Shown: positions 1-9,569, counted from the stretch's first letter. The stretch: DNA of 64,000 nt from Dictyobacter formicarum (GCF_016587435.1 NZ_BNJJ01000032.1:1-64000), one strand, 5' to 3'. The notes: generated from the sequence alone by a model not told the origin. Program-made: numbers and translations.

Positions 1-415
1 TACTGGGGATAGGATCGCCATGAGGATCGATCGTCGGATAGCCCAACAATTGATCGAGCTTAGCTTCGAACTCTTCGGAAATCACGTGCTCTAGCCTGTC
101 AGCCTCGTCATGCACTTTATCCCAACTGTAGCCCAGCTCGCGCGCCAGGTACAATTCGAGCAAACGATGGTGACGAATAATCTCCATCGCCTTCTGCTCA
201 CCAAGGGGAGTCAAACGCACACCATGATAAGGGACATGCTCGACCCAGCCAGCAGCGGCAAAGTCTTTAAACAGCATTGTTGCGGTCGCATCACTCACCC
301 CTAGCCTCTCGCTAACAGCAGAGGTAGATACCTTCTGATTATGCTCTTGCATGCTATAGATAAGCTTGAGGCAATCGCTGATGCGCGGAGCAAGTTCCTG
401 AATAGGCTTCTGCAA
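1..415 (-). CDS. DtxR/MntR-family metal-dependent transcriptional repressor (3' end outside window)
   Basis: The reverse strand encodes about 138 residues before running off the window. The N-terminal part is a winged helix-turn-helix (QKVSTSAVSERLGVSDATAT) followed by ELGYSWDKVHDEADRLEHVI, which is the dimerisation and metal-binding region of DtxR/MntR/IdeR proteins. In the family this protein binds Mn2+ or Fe2+ and represses metal uptake genes. The start is a TTG at 415 because AAGGAG lies 8 bases upstream and no ATG fits; the first residues are then M-Q-K-P-I. The C-terminal SH3-like domain, if present, is outside the window, so metal specificity cannot be judged. An imperfect palindrome lies over its promoter, consistent with autoregulation. 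Confidence 0.88.
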   Translation of the reverse strand, partial: MQKPIQELAPRISDCLKLIYSMQEHNQKVSTSAVSERLGVSDATATMLFKDFAAAGWVEHVPYHGVRLTPLGEQKAMEIIRHHRLLELYLARELGYSWDKVHDEADRLEHVISEEFEAKLDQLLGYPTIDPHGDPIPS

Positions 416-435
416 TTTCCTTCTCCTTAAAGTAA

Positions 436-485
436 TTTTTTACCTTACTAAAAAATAGTTTATCATACAACTAAAATATAGTCAA
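436..485 (-). promoter_or_regulatory. Promoter and probable operator of the DtxR-type gene
   Basis: Reading the reverse strand, TTGACT (485-480) and TAAACT (462-457) are separated by 17 bases, followed at once by the imperfect palindrome TTTTTTAGTAAGGTAAAAAA (455-436; 7 of 10 pairs match), which would cover the transcription start. This A/T-flanked layout resembles metal-repressor boxes. The promoter is a reasonable match; the operator role is inferred. Confidence 0.45.
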
Positions 486-837
486 TGGGTTATAAAAAAG
501 AGGTTTCAATGGGCAAACAAAATCAGCATGCATGGGTATTAAAAAGTTAGGAATTAAGCATCGAGGGCATAGAGAAAAAGAGGAATCAACAGGAAATTGT
601 GAGCACGTGCGACTCAACACTTCATCGTGCTCCGAGGAGAACTTAGCCGCACTATAAGCAAGCGGACCCATTGGCAGCTGCATAGGTGCCCGCCATGGAT
701 ATTTTGCTCACTGTATCAGTATATGGACCAATCTGTAATCGCGTCAATGCAGTTTTTGGTTATTGTGCACAGCCTTCATAGCTGTGTCGCGAAAAGAGGA
801 ATATACCATATAATGCGGGATTTCCAGGGCGAATAGC

Positions 838-864
838 GCCGTCCGGCAAGTGTTGCCGGACGGC
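838..864. terminator. Perfect 12-bp hairpin downstream of the sugar porter
   Basis: GCCGTCCGGCAA and its exact complement are separated by GTG. The hairpin sits about 40 bases after the stop codon of the sugar porter. It has no T-run on either side, so it may stabilise the mRNA 3' end rather than act as a classic intrinsic terminator. The rest of the gene-free stretch 416-902 shows nothing else I can support. Confidence 0.5.
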
Positions 865-902
865 GGGGTGTTAGCTGTACAAATGCAAGGTTCGCTTGTG
901 AG

Positions 903-2309
903 CTAGGATGTTGGCTTAACTTTGGGCTGTCCGATAGCGGCTACCCAACGACGTCCGTTGAGCCAATAGGCCTCGATCTGCTCCAATGTCTTGCCTTTGG
1001 TTTCAGGCACCAGGCGCCAGCAGAAGATCAGGGCCAGCACACCGATAACGGCATACAGCCAGAAGGTGCGGGCAGTTCCAAGGGCTCCAATCAGGCTCAA
1101 AAACGTGACACTGACAATGAAATTCGACAACCAGTTGGCAAACGAACAGACACTGGCGCCGGCACCACGTACATTGGTCGGGAAGACCTCGGCACTCATC
1201 AGCCAGAAGACCGGGCCCATGCTGATAGCAAACGAGATGATATAGACCATCAACGCCAGCAATGTCATGGTTCCAGCATGAGCAACACCGGTGGCGAAAA
1301 CGGCTCCCAACAAGGTTAACCCTATGATCATACCAATACAACCAGTGATCAGGAGGACACGTCGGCCAGCCTTATCGAGCAACAACAAAGCGGCAATAGT
1401 GGCCAGCACATTAACGACACCAACGACACTGGTGGCCAGGATAGCGCTGCTCGCTGAAGCGACTCCTGCCGACTGGAAGATGGTCGGCGCATAGTAGATT
1501 ACGGTATTGATACCAACGAACTGCTGGAATACCGCCAGTCCAACACCAACCACCAGGGCCATACGTATACCAGGCGCAAACAGATCGCGAATCCTCCCCT
1601 GTTTCTGCTCGACACTTAGAGAGGTGTGGATCTCCATTAGCTCAAAATCCGGATCGGCCCCTTCAATGCGCTCCAAAACCCCGCGTGCATTATCCCAGCG
1701 TCCTCGAGCAGCATACCAGCGCGGAGTCTCGGGACTCATAAGCATACCAAAAAAGAGCAGGAGGCCAGGAATGGCAGCCGTCGCGAACATCGGAGGCCAT
1801 CCCATTCCGGCGCGAGCAAAAGCCAGGTCCACCCAGTAGGAGACCGCGATACCAATCGTGATGGCCAACTGGTTGAAAGTGACTAACTTGCCACGCATCT
1901 GGAAAGGAGACATCTCGGAGATGTAGACAGGTACGACACTGGCTGCCGCACCAATACCGATACCAACGATGGCTCGGAAGATAAGAAAGAGCGTGTAATT
2001 CGGCGATATGGCTGTCAGAAGTGCACCTATCGTGAAGATCACAGCCAGCGACAGAAGCGTCTTTTTGCGTCCGATGGCATCATTTACCTTCCCAGCAACA
2101 AGCGCACCAATGATAGCACCGATGAGAACGGCGCTAACAGCTAGCTCCTGCTGCTGAGGGCTCAGCGAGAACGTCTTTACGAGAAAGAGCTGCGCACCGG
2201 AGATAACACCGGTATCGTAGCCGAAAAGCAAACCTCCTAAAGCGGCAACGCTGGTAATGAAGTAGACCGATAACTTCTTCGTCGAATGAGGAGCGGTAGC
2301 GTTCTGCAT
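903..2309 (-). CDS. Sugar porter family MFS transporter (xylose/inositol/glucose type)
   Basis: This is a 468-residue, 12-segment major facilitator of the sugar porter family, which imports a monosaccharide by proton symport or facilitated diffusion. Diagnostic motifs are GYDTGVISGA at the end of segment 1, GRKKTL in the 2-3 loop, SPETPRWYAARGR before the central loop, QQFVGINTVIYYAPTIF in segment 7, GRRVLL in the 8-9 loop and VPETKGKTLEQIE after segment 12. Length is normal for XylE/AraE/IolT. The ATG at 2309 is preceded by GGGGGAGG with 6 bases spacing. The xylulokinase gene about 3.5 kb away on the same strand makes xylose a plausible substrate, but this is inference; they are not in one operon. 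Confidence 0.9.
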   Translation of the reverse strand: MQNATAPHSTKKLSVYFITSVAALGGLLFGYDTGVISGAQLFLVKTFSLSPQQQELAVSAVLIGAIIGALVAGKVNDAIGRKKTLLSLAVIFTIGALLTAISPNYTLFLIFRAIVGIGIGAAASVVPVYISEMSPFQMRGKLVTFNQLAITIGIAVSYWVDLAFARAGMGWPPMFATAAIPGLLLFFGMLMSPETPRWYAARGRWDNARGVLERIEGADPDFELMEIHTSLSVEQKQGRIRDLFAPGIRMALVVGVGLAVFQQFVGINTVIYYAPTIFQSAGVASASSAILATSVVGVVNVLATIAALLLLDKAGRRVLLITGCIGMIIGLTLLGAVFATGVAHAGTMTLLALMVYIISFAISMGPVFWLMSAEVFPTNVRGAGASVCSFANWLSNFIVSVTFLSLIGALGTARTFWLYAVIGVLALIFCWRLVPETKGKTLEQIEAYWLNGRRWVAAIGQPKVKPTS

Positions 2310-2709
2310 AGAATACCTCCCCCGTCATAGGAAAGAAACCAGCCAATCCAATAGCTTTTTCACGTATCATGAACATGACACTATACCAACCATCGTACAT
2401 TTCCCACCAGGAAAAAAAGACCAGCTAACTGGTAGTTAGCAGAAGCGGATGATAGTGTTGAGCATAGTATAATGAGCGCGACTATAGCTAGTCATCCATC
2501 TTTCGATGGATTATGCTGGTTGATATTTAAGCTGAAGTTTTTTCAGCTGGTACGTGCTATAACTATCTGTAACACTACCTCATCAGTATCACATCTCATG
2601 AGGAATGGTGTAACGGCACCCTCGAGTATGATACTCTTCTTTATATAAGATAAATCGTATATAATTCTATTCAACATTAGCAGTTATTTTCGCGGTGCAA
2701 AGGATGCGT
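2310..2709. other. Intergenic stretch with two small hairpins
   Basis: This 400-base stretch separates the divergently transcribed sugar porter and kinase genes. It contains two short perfect hairpins, GCTAACT-GGT-AGTTAGC (2424-2440) and AGCTGAA-N5-TTCAGCT (2530-2548). They may be operators or leader structures. No gene is apparent. Confidence 0.4.
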
Positions 2710-4846
2710 ATGGTGAAGGACGAATTATTAGGAAAGCAATTAGCCAGTTATATTCTCATGGAATCATTAGGGCAAGGAGCCTTCGGAAGTGTATACCTGG
2801 GCAAGCACTTCCTCCTGTCTCAGAAGCCGCCAGTGGCGATCAAAGTGCTGAACACAGCATTGAACTCACAAGAGGAATTTGATCGCTTTTTTCAGGAGGC
2901 TGTGATTCTAGATGAATTGACTCATCCCAATATTCTGCAGGTATTGGATGCCAATTTATATGAGGGTTATCCATTCTTTGTAGCTGAATATGCGCCAGGA
3001 GGCTCGTTAAGAGATCGCCTGGATCAACTGAATGGCAATCCAATCGATACAGATGAGGCTGTACGCATTTTGCAGCAAATTGGGCGCGGCCTCCAGCACG
3101 CGCATGACATGGATGTTGTGCACCGGGACCTTAAGCCGGCCAATATACTCTTCAACGCGCAAGGCGATGCCTTGCTGGCCGATTTTGGGATCGCCCTGCA
3201 AATTCAGAAAACACGCCGCGTAGATGAAATAGGCACGCCGGCCTATATGTCCCCGGAACAGTTCAAAGGCAAGATCAGCAAAAAAAAGCGATCAATATGC
3301 CCTGGGCTGCATCGCTTATGAGATATTTACGGGTCAACAGATTTTTATAGCCGACGATCCCTATACCATTGGTTATAAACACATCTATGAGGCGCCCATC
3401 GAACCGCGTGAGCTTAATCCGGACATTCCAGATGCCATTGAAAAGGCAATCCTCAAGGCGCTGTCGAAGGAGCGCGACGATCGCTATGAAAGCGTCGCCG
3501 ACTTCACACAGGCCCTGGTTGATGCGACGACGGCAAGCGCGCCGAAGCCGAAGAAGTCCCGTCCTACCTCAACAAAAGCAACGAGCTCGCAGGAGCAAGC
3601 CATACAGGATCAGGCTGCAGAGACAGCCAACAATACAAAAGTCAAGGAACCTGTACAGCCAACGAGACAGACAAAAAATGGCAATCGCAGTTTTATCGAG
3701 ACCGATCCAACGGCGGCCGATGGCAGACGGGGAAGACGTGATGAGCCAGTCACGCCGCCAGCGTTTCTGAAAAAGCGTGCCTCAACAACGCAAACCTCTC
3801 AGCATACCATCCGGCAGGCCAGCCAGTTGAGACCCATCTGGAGCACCACCAGTGGGCTCAATCATGTATACTATTCAGAGCCCACGATTGCCAACGGCAT
3901 CGTGTATGCCGGCACGTATAGTGCCGCCAACCTGCATACCATGAGTCCCCGCCACCTACGCGCCTTAGATGTCTCAACCGGCGAGCACCTCTGGTCCTAC
4001 AAGACGCAATACGGTATCTCCGAGGCCCCGGTGGTCGCGGACGGCCTGATCTACTTTGCCTCGGGCAACATCGAGGACGGCGGCAAAGTCTCGGCTCTGG
4101 ATGCAGATACTGGCGAACTTTACTGGACCGTCGAGACAGAGGATAATCTCAAGGCCACGCCAATTGTCTCCAACGATATCGTGTATGCCTATTCCAGGCA
4201 CGCAGTGTATGCCTTGAACGCGGCCACCGGACAACAATACTGGGATGTGACGCTTAAGGCGCCGCAACAGGGACGACCGATGATCGCCAACAATGTCGTC
4301 TACATCGCGACCGGACGAGGACATTGCTACGCCGTTGACGCGGAACGTGGTCAAAAGCTGGCCAGTTATGCCGATGTGGGCAGGGTGCATGCGGCCATTC
4401 CCTTTGATGAGCATGTTGTCTGTATCTGCGCCTACAATGAGCAACTCTATGCACTGGATATGCAGACGGGCGAAACCTACTGGTCTATTCCACTGGAAAA
4501 CAGTATCGCCTACGAGATAGAGATCGCACATGGCATCGCCTATATCATCACCCAGGGCGTCTTTGGCAATAGCACGGCCAGAACAGGGCTATTCGCTATT
4601 GAGCTGGCCACCGGCAAGCAGGTATGGAGCGTCTACCTCAAAAATGAAGTTGATGCAACCCCGCTGGTAGTTGGTGGTATTGTCTATCTCACCACCAAAA
4701 GCGCGGAGCTTTATATGCTAGACGCCCAGAACGGCAAGCTTATTCATCCACTTAAATTGCATGGCGACAAAATAAGTCGTCCATGCGTGGCCAATGGCTG
4801 GGTTATCATCACCAACAACGAAATCAACGCTTTCCAATTGGTGTAG
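2710..4846 (+). CDS. Serine/threonine protein kinase with C-terminal PQQ-type beta-propeller (frameshifted at an A8 run)
   Basis: The first part is a Hanks-type kinase domain: glycine loop LGQGAFGSVYLG, catalytic loop HRDLKPANIL, DFGIA and GTPAYMSPEQ. The frame then breaks at eight A's (3280-3287); with seven A's it reads SKKSDQYALGCIAYEIFTG and stays open to 4846. After a low-complexity linker (about residues 280-370) comes a propeller with repeated TGE/Q-x-YW blades typical of PQQ_2/YncE-like folds, which probably senses a ligand. No membrane segment is visible, so the protein looks cytoplasmic. The ATG at 2710 is chosen because AAAGG precedes it by 6 bases; an ATG at 2704 is the alternative. 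Total about 712 residues. The A8 run may be a sequencing error or a real slippage site. Confidence 0.82.
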
Positions 4847-4942
4847 GTGCGCCCCCTGCGGGCGCTCCCAACCTCGCCTCACACCAACACCCGTAGGTGC
4901 GCCCCTTGCGGGCGCTTCCCACCTCGCCTCACACCAACACAC
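4843..4942 (+). repeat. Two tandem 50-bp copies of a GTAGGTGCGCCC palindromic repeat
   Basis: Two near-identical 50-base units start at 4843 and 4893. Each begins GTAGGTGCGCCCC, has the core GCGCCC..GCGGGCGC that can fold into a hairpin, and ends CCTCGCCTCACACCAACAC. The kinase stop codon TAG lies inside the first unit. A third copy of the core lies inverted at 5798-5823. Confidence 0.85.
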
Positions 4943-5001
4943 AAGATTGGAACGTCTTACCCCACAGGCTCGTGTATACGAGTATATCATCAATTCTAGA
5001 C

Positions 5002-5766
5002 ATGTATAGTAGAAAGATGGGAAGTATGGTGAAAAAACCTGCACAACCTGAAAAAAACAGAGCAGACTATGGTTATCCCTCGCCAGACATGATGGCGCTA
5101 TCCGCCAAAGCGTTGGAAGTCACGCAACGCCTGACCGAAGCTTACGGCGTATCCGAGTGGTCAAAGAAAGATCCGATGAGCATGCTGGTCGATATTATCC
5201 TATCGCATCGCACAAAAGATGAGCAGACGGCAGCCGCCTATGATAACTTATTGAAGACGTTTGGCTCCTGGGAGGCTGTGCGCGATGCTCCTACCAACAA
5301 GGTGCAGGATACCATCGCTAACGTCAACTGGCCCGAGGTCAAGGCACCGCGTCTGCAAACCATTATGCGCCAGATCACAGAGGAGCGTGGCAATCTTGAT
5401 CTCAACTTCCTGCGCGATCTACCAGTCGAAGAAGCGGCCGCCTGGCTCAATCGCTTCGAGGGAGTCGGACCCAAGACAACAGCCTGCGTCCTCCTCTTTA
5501 GCTGCCGCCTCCTGCTGCTGCCAGTAGATGTACACGTGCATCGCGTCTCGATCCGCCTGGGACTGATCGGCAAAAAAGTGACCGCTGACGCGGCTCATAC
5601 CCTGTTACAGGCGCTGCTCCCCCAGGACGCCCGGAGCATCTACAACTTCCACAAAGCGCTGCTGCGCCATGGCCAGCGGATCTGTGTCTACGAGCGTCCC
5701 CGCTGCGGCAAATGCGCTATAACCGATCTATGCGACTACTACAAAACAGTGGTAAAACCACAATAA
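5002..5766 (+). CDS. Endonuclease III-like HhH-GPD DNA glycosylase with 4Fe-4S cluster
   Basis: The protein carries the helix-hairpin-helix FEGVGPKTTA with the catalytic lysine, then the catalytic aspartate in LPVDVHVHR, and a C-terminal cluster loop C-X6-C-X2-C-X5-C (CVYERPRCGKCAITDLC). These are all hallmarks of endonuclease III, which removes oxidised pyrimidines in base excision repair. Length from the ATG at 5002 is 254 residues, slightly long. In-frame ATGs at 5017 and 5026 are also possible, since no start has a clear ribosome site. Upstream in-frame starts fall inside the repeat and are unlikely. The gene sits between repeat copies in inverted orientation. It is more divergent than E. 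coli Nth, so no symbol is given. Confidence 0.88.
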   Translation: MYSRKMGSMVKKPAQPEKNRADYGYPSPDMMALSAKALEVTQRLTEAYGVSEWSKKDPMSMLVDIILSHRTKDEQTAAAYDNLLKTFGSWEAVRDAPTNKVQDTIANVNWPEVKAPRLQTIMRQITEERGNLDLNFLRDLPVEEAAAWLNRFEGVGPKTTACVLLFSCRLLLLPVDVHVHRVSIRLGLIGKKVTADAAHTLLQALLPQDARSIYNFHKALLRHGQRICVYERPRCGKCAITDLCDYYKTVVKPQ

Positions 5767-5797
5767 TAACGATGTGTGTTTTCGAGCGCGAAGAGTA

Positions 5798-5823
5798 GAA
5801 GCGCCCGCAAGGGGCGCATCTAC
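5798..5823 (-). repeat. Inverted copy of the GTAGGTGCGCCC repeat core
   Basis: Read on the reverse strand, this is GTAGATGCGCCCCTTGCGGG continuing with CGCTTC, matching the core of the tandem units at 4843-4942 with one change. It lies between the convergent ends of the endonuclease III-like and xylulokinase genes and can fold as a hairpin, so it may also act as a bidirectional terminator. Confidence 0.75.
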
Positions 5824-5844
5824 GGGGGGTATGTTGATAAAGGG

Positions 5845-7383
5845 TTAAAGAGGGCGGCTGATGATTGGCTTCAAAGCTGGATAGAGGGCTTTGTAGACTT
5901 CGTAGGCCTGCTCGTAAGCTGGCGCAGCCGCCGTATCGGGTGCGGTACGCTGCACCACACGCACCGTCTGAGCGCAGGCCTCCTGTACCGAGGAATAGAC
6001 GCCACCAGCAACGCCAGCCAGCAAGGCCGCGCCAAAGGCGGGTCCCTCTGAGGCATTGGTGACCACTAGTTCGACGCCCAGCACATCGGCAATAATTTGC
6101 CGCCAGAGAGAACTCTTGGCTCCGCCGCCGGTGGCGCGCACCTGGCTCAACTGCAGACCCTGCTCACGAATGATAGCATAGCAGTCCTTCAGGCTAAAGG
6201 CCACTCCCTCTAGCACCGAACGAACCAGGTGGCGACGATCGTGGCTGGCCGTCAGTCCGATCCATCCACCACGGGCATAGGCGTCCAGGTGGGGGGTACG
6301 CTCACCCTGCAGGTATGGCAGGAAGATCAGCCCCTCACTGCCGGCCGGAACGCTTTCAGCTTCTCTGGCCAATAATTCATAAGGCTCGATACCGGTCCAG
6401 CGCTCCAGCGCCCGCTCGGGCAGACCAATGTTGTCGCGCAACCAGCGCAACGAGAGGCCAGCGCCCTGGGTGACGCCCATCAGATACCAAGCATTGGGAA
6501 CGGCATGGTTAAAGGTATGCACACGCGGCACCGGACCCGAGGTATCCACCTGCGGAGAGTTGGAATGGGCCAGCACGATGCCGCTAGTACCAACTGATAC
6601 CAGGGCCAGACCTGGCTCAACCACACCATTGCCAACAGCGCCACAGGCGTTATCGGCTCCGCCACCAGCTACCGGCATCCCGACCGACAAGCCTGTCAGT
6701 CCGGCCACTTCAGCCGTGATTGAGCCACTAGCAGCATCCGCCGGAACCACAGGAGGAAGGAGGGAGGGATCAAGCTCCAGGGCCGCCAGCACTTCCTGCG
6801 ACCACGCCCCATGTTTCACATCTAACAGACAGGTACCGGCCGCATCTGAAATCTCCATGGCCAGCACGCCCGTCAAACGATAGCGAATATAGTCTTTCGG
6901 CAGCAGCATGGTCCGGGCCTGCGCAAATATCTCTGGCTCATGATCGCGCACCCAGAGCAGTTTGGGGGCCGAAAAACCTGTTAAGGCGGGATTGCTCACA
7001 TATTGGATCAACTGGCTGGCGCCCACCTTCTCAGTAATCCAGCGACATTGCTCATCACTGCGCTGGTCCGCCCAGATAATGCAGGGCCGCAACACTTGCT
7101 GGTTCGCGTCCAACAGGACCACACCATGCATCTGACCCGACAAACCAAGGCCGCGCACATCCTCGGCCGCCGCACCTTGACTGGCACCAGCCTTTAGACA
7201 CAAACGAATCGCAGAAATAGTAGCCTCCCACCAATCGGAAGGATTTTGTTCAGCCCAGCCAGGGTGAGGATGAAATAATGGATACTCAATGAAGGAATCA
7301 GCTATCACACGCCCATCATCGACCGCGAAGAGGGCAGCTTTAACGCCAGTTGTACCTAGATCGATACCAAGCAAGGTTTGCAT
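5845..7383 (-). CDS. xylB: Xylulokinase (FGGY family)
   Basis: This 512-residue FGGY carbohydrate kinase phosphorylates D-xylulose to xylulose 5-phosphate, feeding the pentose phosphate pathway. Seen motifs: LLGIDLGTTGVKAALF (phosphate loop), GWAEQNPSDWW, GLGLSGQMHGVVLLD and IIWADQRSD (xylulokinase-specific substrate region), AGGGADNACGAVG, and GLIFLPYLQGERTPHLD. The GQMHG and E/Q-R-TP motifs favour xylulokinase over glycerol or gluconate kinase. The ATG at 7383 follows AAGGAG with about 7 bases spacing; an upstream ATG at 7401 lacks such a site. It may work with the sugar porter at 903-2309. Confidence 0.93.
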   Translation of the reverse strand: MQTLLGIDLGTTGVKAALFAVDDGRVIADSFIEYPLFHPHPGWAEQNPSDWWEATISAIRLCLKAGASQGAAAEDVRGLGLSGQMHGVVLLDANQQVLRPCIIWADQRSDEQCRWITEKVGASQLIQYVSNPALTGFSAPKLLWVRDHEPEIFAQARTMLLPKDYIRYRLTGVLAMEISDAAGTCLLDVKHGAWSQEVLAALELDPSLLPPVVPADAASGSITAEVAGLTGLSVGMPVAGGGADNACGAVGNGVVEPGLALVSVGTSGIVLAHSNSPQVDTSGPVPRVHTFNHAVPNAWYLMGVTQGAGLSLRWLRDNIGLPERALERWTGIEPYELLAREAESVPAGSEGLIFLPYLQGERTPHLDAYARGGWIGLTASHDRRHLVRSVLEGVAFSLKDCYAIIREQGLQLSQVRATGGGAKSSLWRQIIADVLGVELVVTNASEGPAFGAALLAGVAGGVYSSVQEACAQTVRVVQRTAPDTAAAPAYEQAYEVYKALYPALKPIISRPL

Positions 7384-7483
7384 ACAATGCTCCTTTATCA
7401 ATACGATTGTTGTTATTGTGATTGTACGCTAAAATCTGTCTCTTTGCACTGTATGTGAGCCCGGACGCAGGAATGTATTAATG

Positions 7484-7627
7484 TTTTCGTGCACCGAGCG
7501 ACAAATTAGACGCAAGGCCCGAACCCGCATGGACATTTTCGTGCACCGAACGACAAATCGGGCGCAAGGCCCGTGGACGTTTTCGTGCATCGAGTGATAA
7601 ATCGGGCGCAAGGCCCGAACCTATGGG
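7484..7627 (-). repeat. Triple imperfect direct repeat with the CCCATAGGTTCGGG end
   Basis: Three units start at 7484, 7536 and 7580 (spacing 52 and 44). Each reads TTTTCGTGCAYCGA, then GAYAAAT, then a short hairpin CGGGCGCAAGGCCCG. The last unit ends with CCGAACCTATGGG, and the stop codon of the downstream crcB gene lies within it. The same terminal motif occurs at about 10035, 18752 and 18958, so this is a dispersed family. Confidence 0.75.
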
Positions 7628-8091
7628 TATTCTTCTTCAAGGATTTCATCGGGCGCCGTGTCCACCAATTCTGGGGCTGCAGAGGCGTGGCGCTGGATGA
7701 TGCGCAGGCCGAGGATTTGTCCTAGCACGACAGCAACAATGCCGCCACAGATGCTGCAAAGCAGGTAGAGGAGGGCCAGCATAGCCTTCTGGCCGGTCAG
7801 TAGCGTGAGATCGCCCAGTGCCAGACTGCTAAAGGTGGTATAGGCGCCCATGAAGCCAACGTTCAAGAAGAGACGGCGCGCAGGATTGATGTAGAGCGAC
7901 TCATCGGCCAGCGTAGAAATCAAGGCCAACGCGAAAGCGCCAGTGATATTGATCAATAGGATGTCATAGGGCCAGTTATTTCCCAGGTCGGTTTGAATAG
8001 CATGGCTGAGAAGATAACGGACAATCGTACCGAAAAATCCACCACAAAAAACAATCGATAGTCCCTGTAGATTAAAGTGTTTTTTTATCAT
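7621..8091 (-). CDS. crcB: CrcB/Fluc fluoride exporter, second subunit
   Basis: This is a 156-residue membrane protein with four predicted helices. It has the GGFFGTIVRYLLS opening, INITGAFALALI, and the conserved GFMGAYTTFSSLALGDL that forms the fluoride/sodium site of Fluc channels. It exports fluoride passively from the cytoplasm. Its ATG follows directly after the TAA of the upstream crcB, so the two are co-translated; paired genes of this kind encode heterodimeric channels. A hydrophilic C-terminal tail of about 25 residues is longer than usual. The stop codon lies inside a dispersed repeat. Confidence 0.93.
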   Translation of the reverse strand: MIKKHFNLQGLSIVFCGGFFGTIVRYLLSHAIQTDLGNNWPYDILLINITGAFALALISTLADESLYINPARRLFLNVGFMGAYTTFSSLALGDLTLLTGQKAMLALLYLLCSICGGIVAVVLGQILGLRIIQRHASAAPELVDTAPDEILEEEYP

Positions 8092-8478
8092 TTAGAGCCA
8101 CCATCCCGCTGCAATGCCCAGGGCCACGGCCAGTATACCCAGCACCACATTTTCGCCCAGATACAACACGCTTGCCCACAGTCTTCCACCACGAGCCAGT
8201 TGCACCCCTTCCCAGGACATGGTGCTGAACGTAGTATAGCCGCCTAAAAAACCGGTGGCCAGAATCAATTGGACGGCCGGACTCACCACGTGCCGCGCGG
8301 TCAATGCAAAGACGAGACCAATAAAAAATGAACCACTAACGTTAATCACCAGCGTCCCAAAGGGAAATGTAGAGCCGGTGCGGCGCGTAATCACATATCC
8401 CAACATATAACGTGCCACGGCTCCCAGGGCGCCCGCACATCCGATACTTACCAGTTGCACTAGAAAAGGCACATTCAT
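8092..8478 (-). CDS. crcB: CrcB/Fluc fluoride exporter, first subunit
   Basis: This 128-residue four-helix protein has GCAGALGAVARYMLG, LVINVSGSFFIGL and the signature GFLGGYTTFSTMSWE. Size and motifs are typical of bacterial Fluc/CrcB. It is the first gene of a two-gene unit and its upstream region holds a fluoride riboswitch and a terminator, so expression should rise when cytoplasmic fluoride rises. Confidence 0.95.
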   Translation of the reverse strand: MNVPFLVQLVSIGCAGALGAVARYMLGYVITRRTGSTFPFGTLVINVSGSFFIGLVFALTARHVVSPAVQLILATGFLGGYTTFSTMSWEGVQLARGGRLWASVLYLGENVVLGILAVALGIAAGWWL

Positions 8479-8517
8479 ACTGCTTGTTTTACCTACTTCT
8501 TATGCTGCTACATACAC

Positions 8518-8559
8518 AAAAACTCCTGATGAGCTACTCTTCATTCGCATCATCAGGAG
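8518..8559 (-). terminator. Intrinsic terminator of the fluoride riboswitch
   Basis: On the reverse strand CTCCTGATGA and TCATCAGGAG form a perfect 10-bp stem followed by TTTTT (8522-8518). The 5' arm overlaps the last helix of the aptamer (GGCTCC), so aptamer folding and terminator folding exclude each other, the classic expression platform. Confidence 0.9.
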
Positions 8560-8622
8560 CCATCAGCTTCTCTGCAGTTTAGTCAACGCGATACGTTGAC
8601 CTGGTGAGCTCCATCACCAGTT
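8551..8622 (-). promoter_or_regulatory. Fluoride riboswitch (crcB motif)
   Basis: On the reverse strand GGTGATGGAGCTCACC is followed by an inserted hairpin (GTCAACG/CGTTGAC), then CTGATGGCTCCT. GGAGC pairs with GCTCC to close the aptamer. GGNGATGG and the YTGATGRCTCCT tail are the conserved blocks of the crcB RNA. It lies just upstream of two crcB genes and runs into a competing terminator, so it should switch transcription on when fluoride binds. Confidence 0.92.
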
Positions 8623-8816
8623 GGATTAATATATTTTTCTTCTACTATGATAACATATACGAGCCAAAAATTCTGTCAACTGCCCCACTAGTACTTCCTC
8701 CAGGACTTTCCAATTCTCTCTATTCGCCACCGCTGCCGCGCAGAGAGAAGGGAAAGCCCTGGAATTTATTCTGCCCCATTCAGGCCAGGACGTAAGTTGG
8801 TGTCTGCTCACAGTTT

Positions 8817-9569
8817 TTACGCGATACAACTGAGACGCCAGCGGATCTGGTCAGAGTTACGCGTCAGGCGCTTAAAAATGTTGTGGCGCAAACGGTAAAC
8901 TTCCTGGACGTCATTAAATTCATCGGGGCAGAACTGGATAATCTCGCGCGCCTTTAAACCACAGTGGAAATGTAAATATGCCAGCCGGATCTCGCGCTCT
9001 CCACTCAGCAAGGAACGTACGACACGCCACAATTCTTCATAATCTTCTGGCTCTTCAGCCGCCAGATCATAATTATAGGTCGGGTCATTCACATCTGGCA
9101 GGGGTACCTCGTTTGGATGTATGTATACACGCAAGGTATCCATAATAGCTCCATTCAAACTGGCGCGCAAATAGTTTAAAGCCGAGGCCAACGAAGTAAA
9201 TTTGAGCTCAGAATTATTGACGCTGGCCTGCCAGAAACGCGTAAACGCCTGGGCAACATAGTTCTCTTCACTATCCAGAGCGTAGGCGCGTTCGCGCTTG
9301 GAGTGACGGCGCATCCAGGTATGCACAATACCTGAAAAACATTGTTGCAACGCATCCCAGGCCTGGGGATCATGCAACTTCATGGCGCGTCGGAAAATTT
9401 CTAAGGCATAACAATCATCGCCCACCTCACCACGACAATAATTGCTCATCTCCTCTTTGCAATAGCGCACCAATTCTAGCAGACTCATTGAACTGACCAT
9501 CGATGTAAAACTGGGAGTTAGAACTGGTGGGGGTAATTCAGCAGGTGCCGCTACATTTTGTATTGACAC
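8817..9569 (-). CDS. Sigma-70-like (ECF-type) regulator
   Basis: This 250-residue soluble protein has a helical region resembling sigma region 2 (ALEIFRRAMKLHDPQAWDALQQCFSGIVHTWMRR, then ENYVAQAFTRFWQA). A C-terminal region resembling region 4 (LSGEREIRLAYLHFHCGLKAREIIQF, then EVYRLRHNIFKRL) follows. This fits an alternative sigma factor or derived regulator; I assign it on pattern only. GTG at 9569 is taken as the start because GAGGTG precedes it by 5 bases; the longer TTG start would lie before that site. No anti-sigma factor is adjacent. Confidence 0.6.
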   Translation of the reverse strand: MSIQNVAAPAELPPPVLTPSFTSMVSSMSLLELVRYCKEEMSNYCRGEVGDDCYALEIFRRAMKLHDPQAWDALQQCFSGIVHTWMRRHSKRERAYALDSEENYVAQAFTRFWQASVNNSELKFTSLASALNYLRASLNGAIMDTLRVYIHPNEVPLPDVNDPTYNYDLAAEEPEDYEELWRVVRSLLSGEREIRLAYLHFHCGLKAREIIQFCPDEFNDVQEVYRLRHNIFKRLTRNSDQIRWRLSCIA

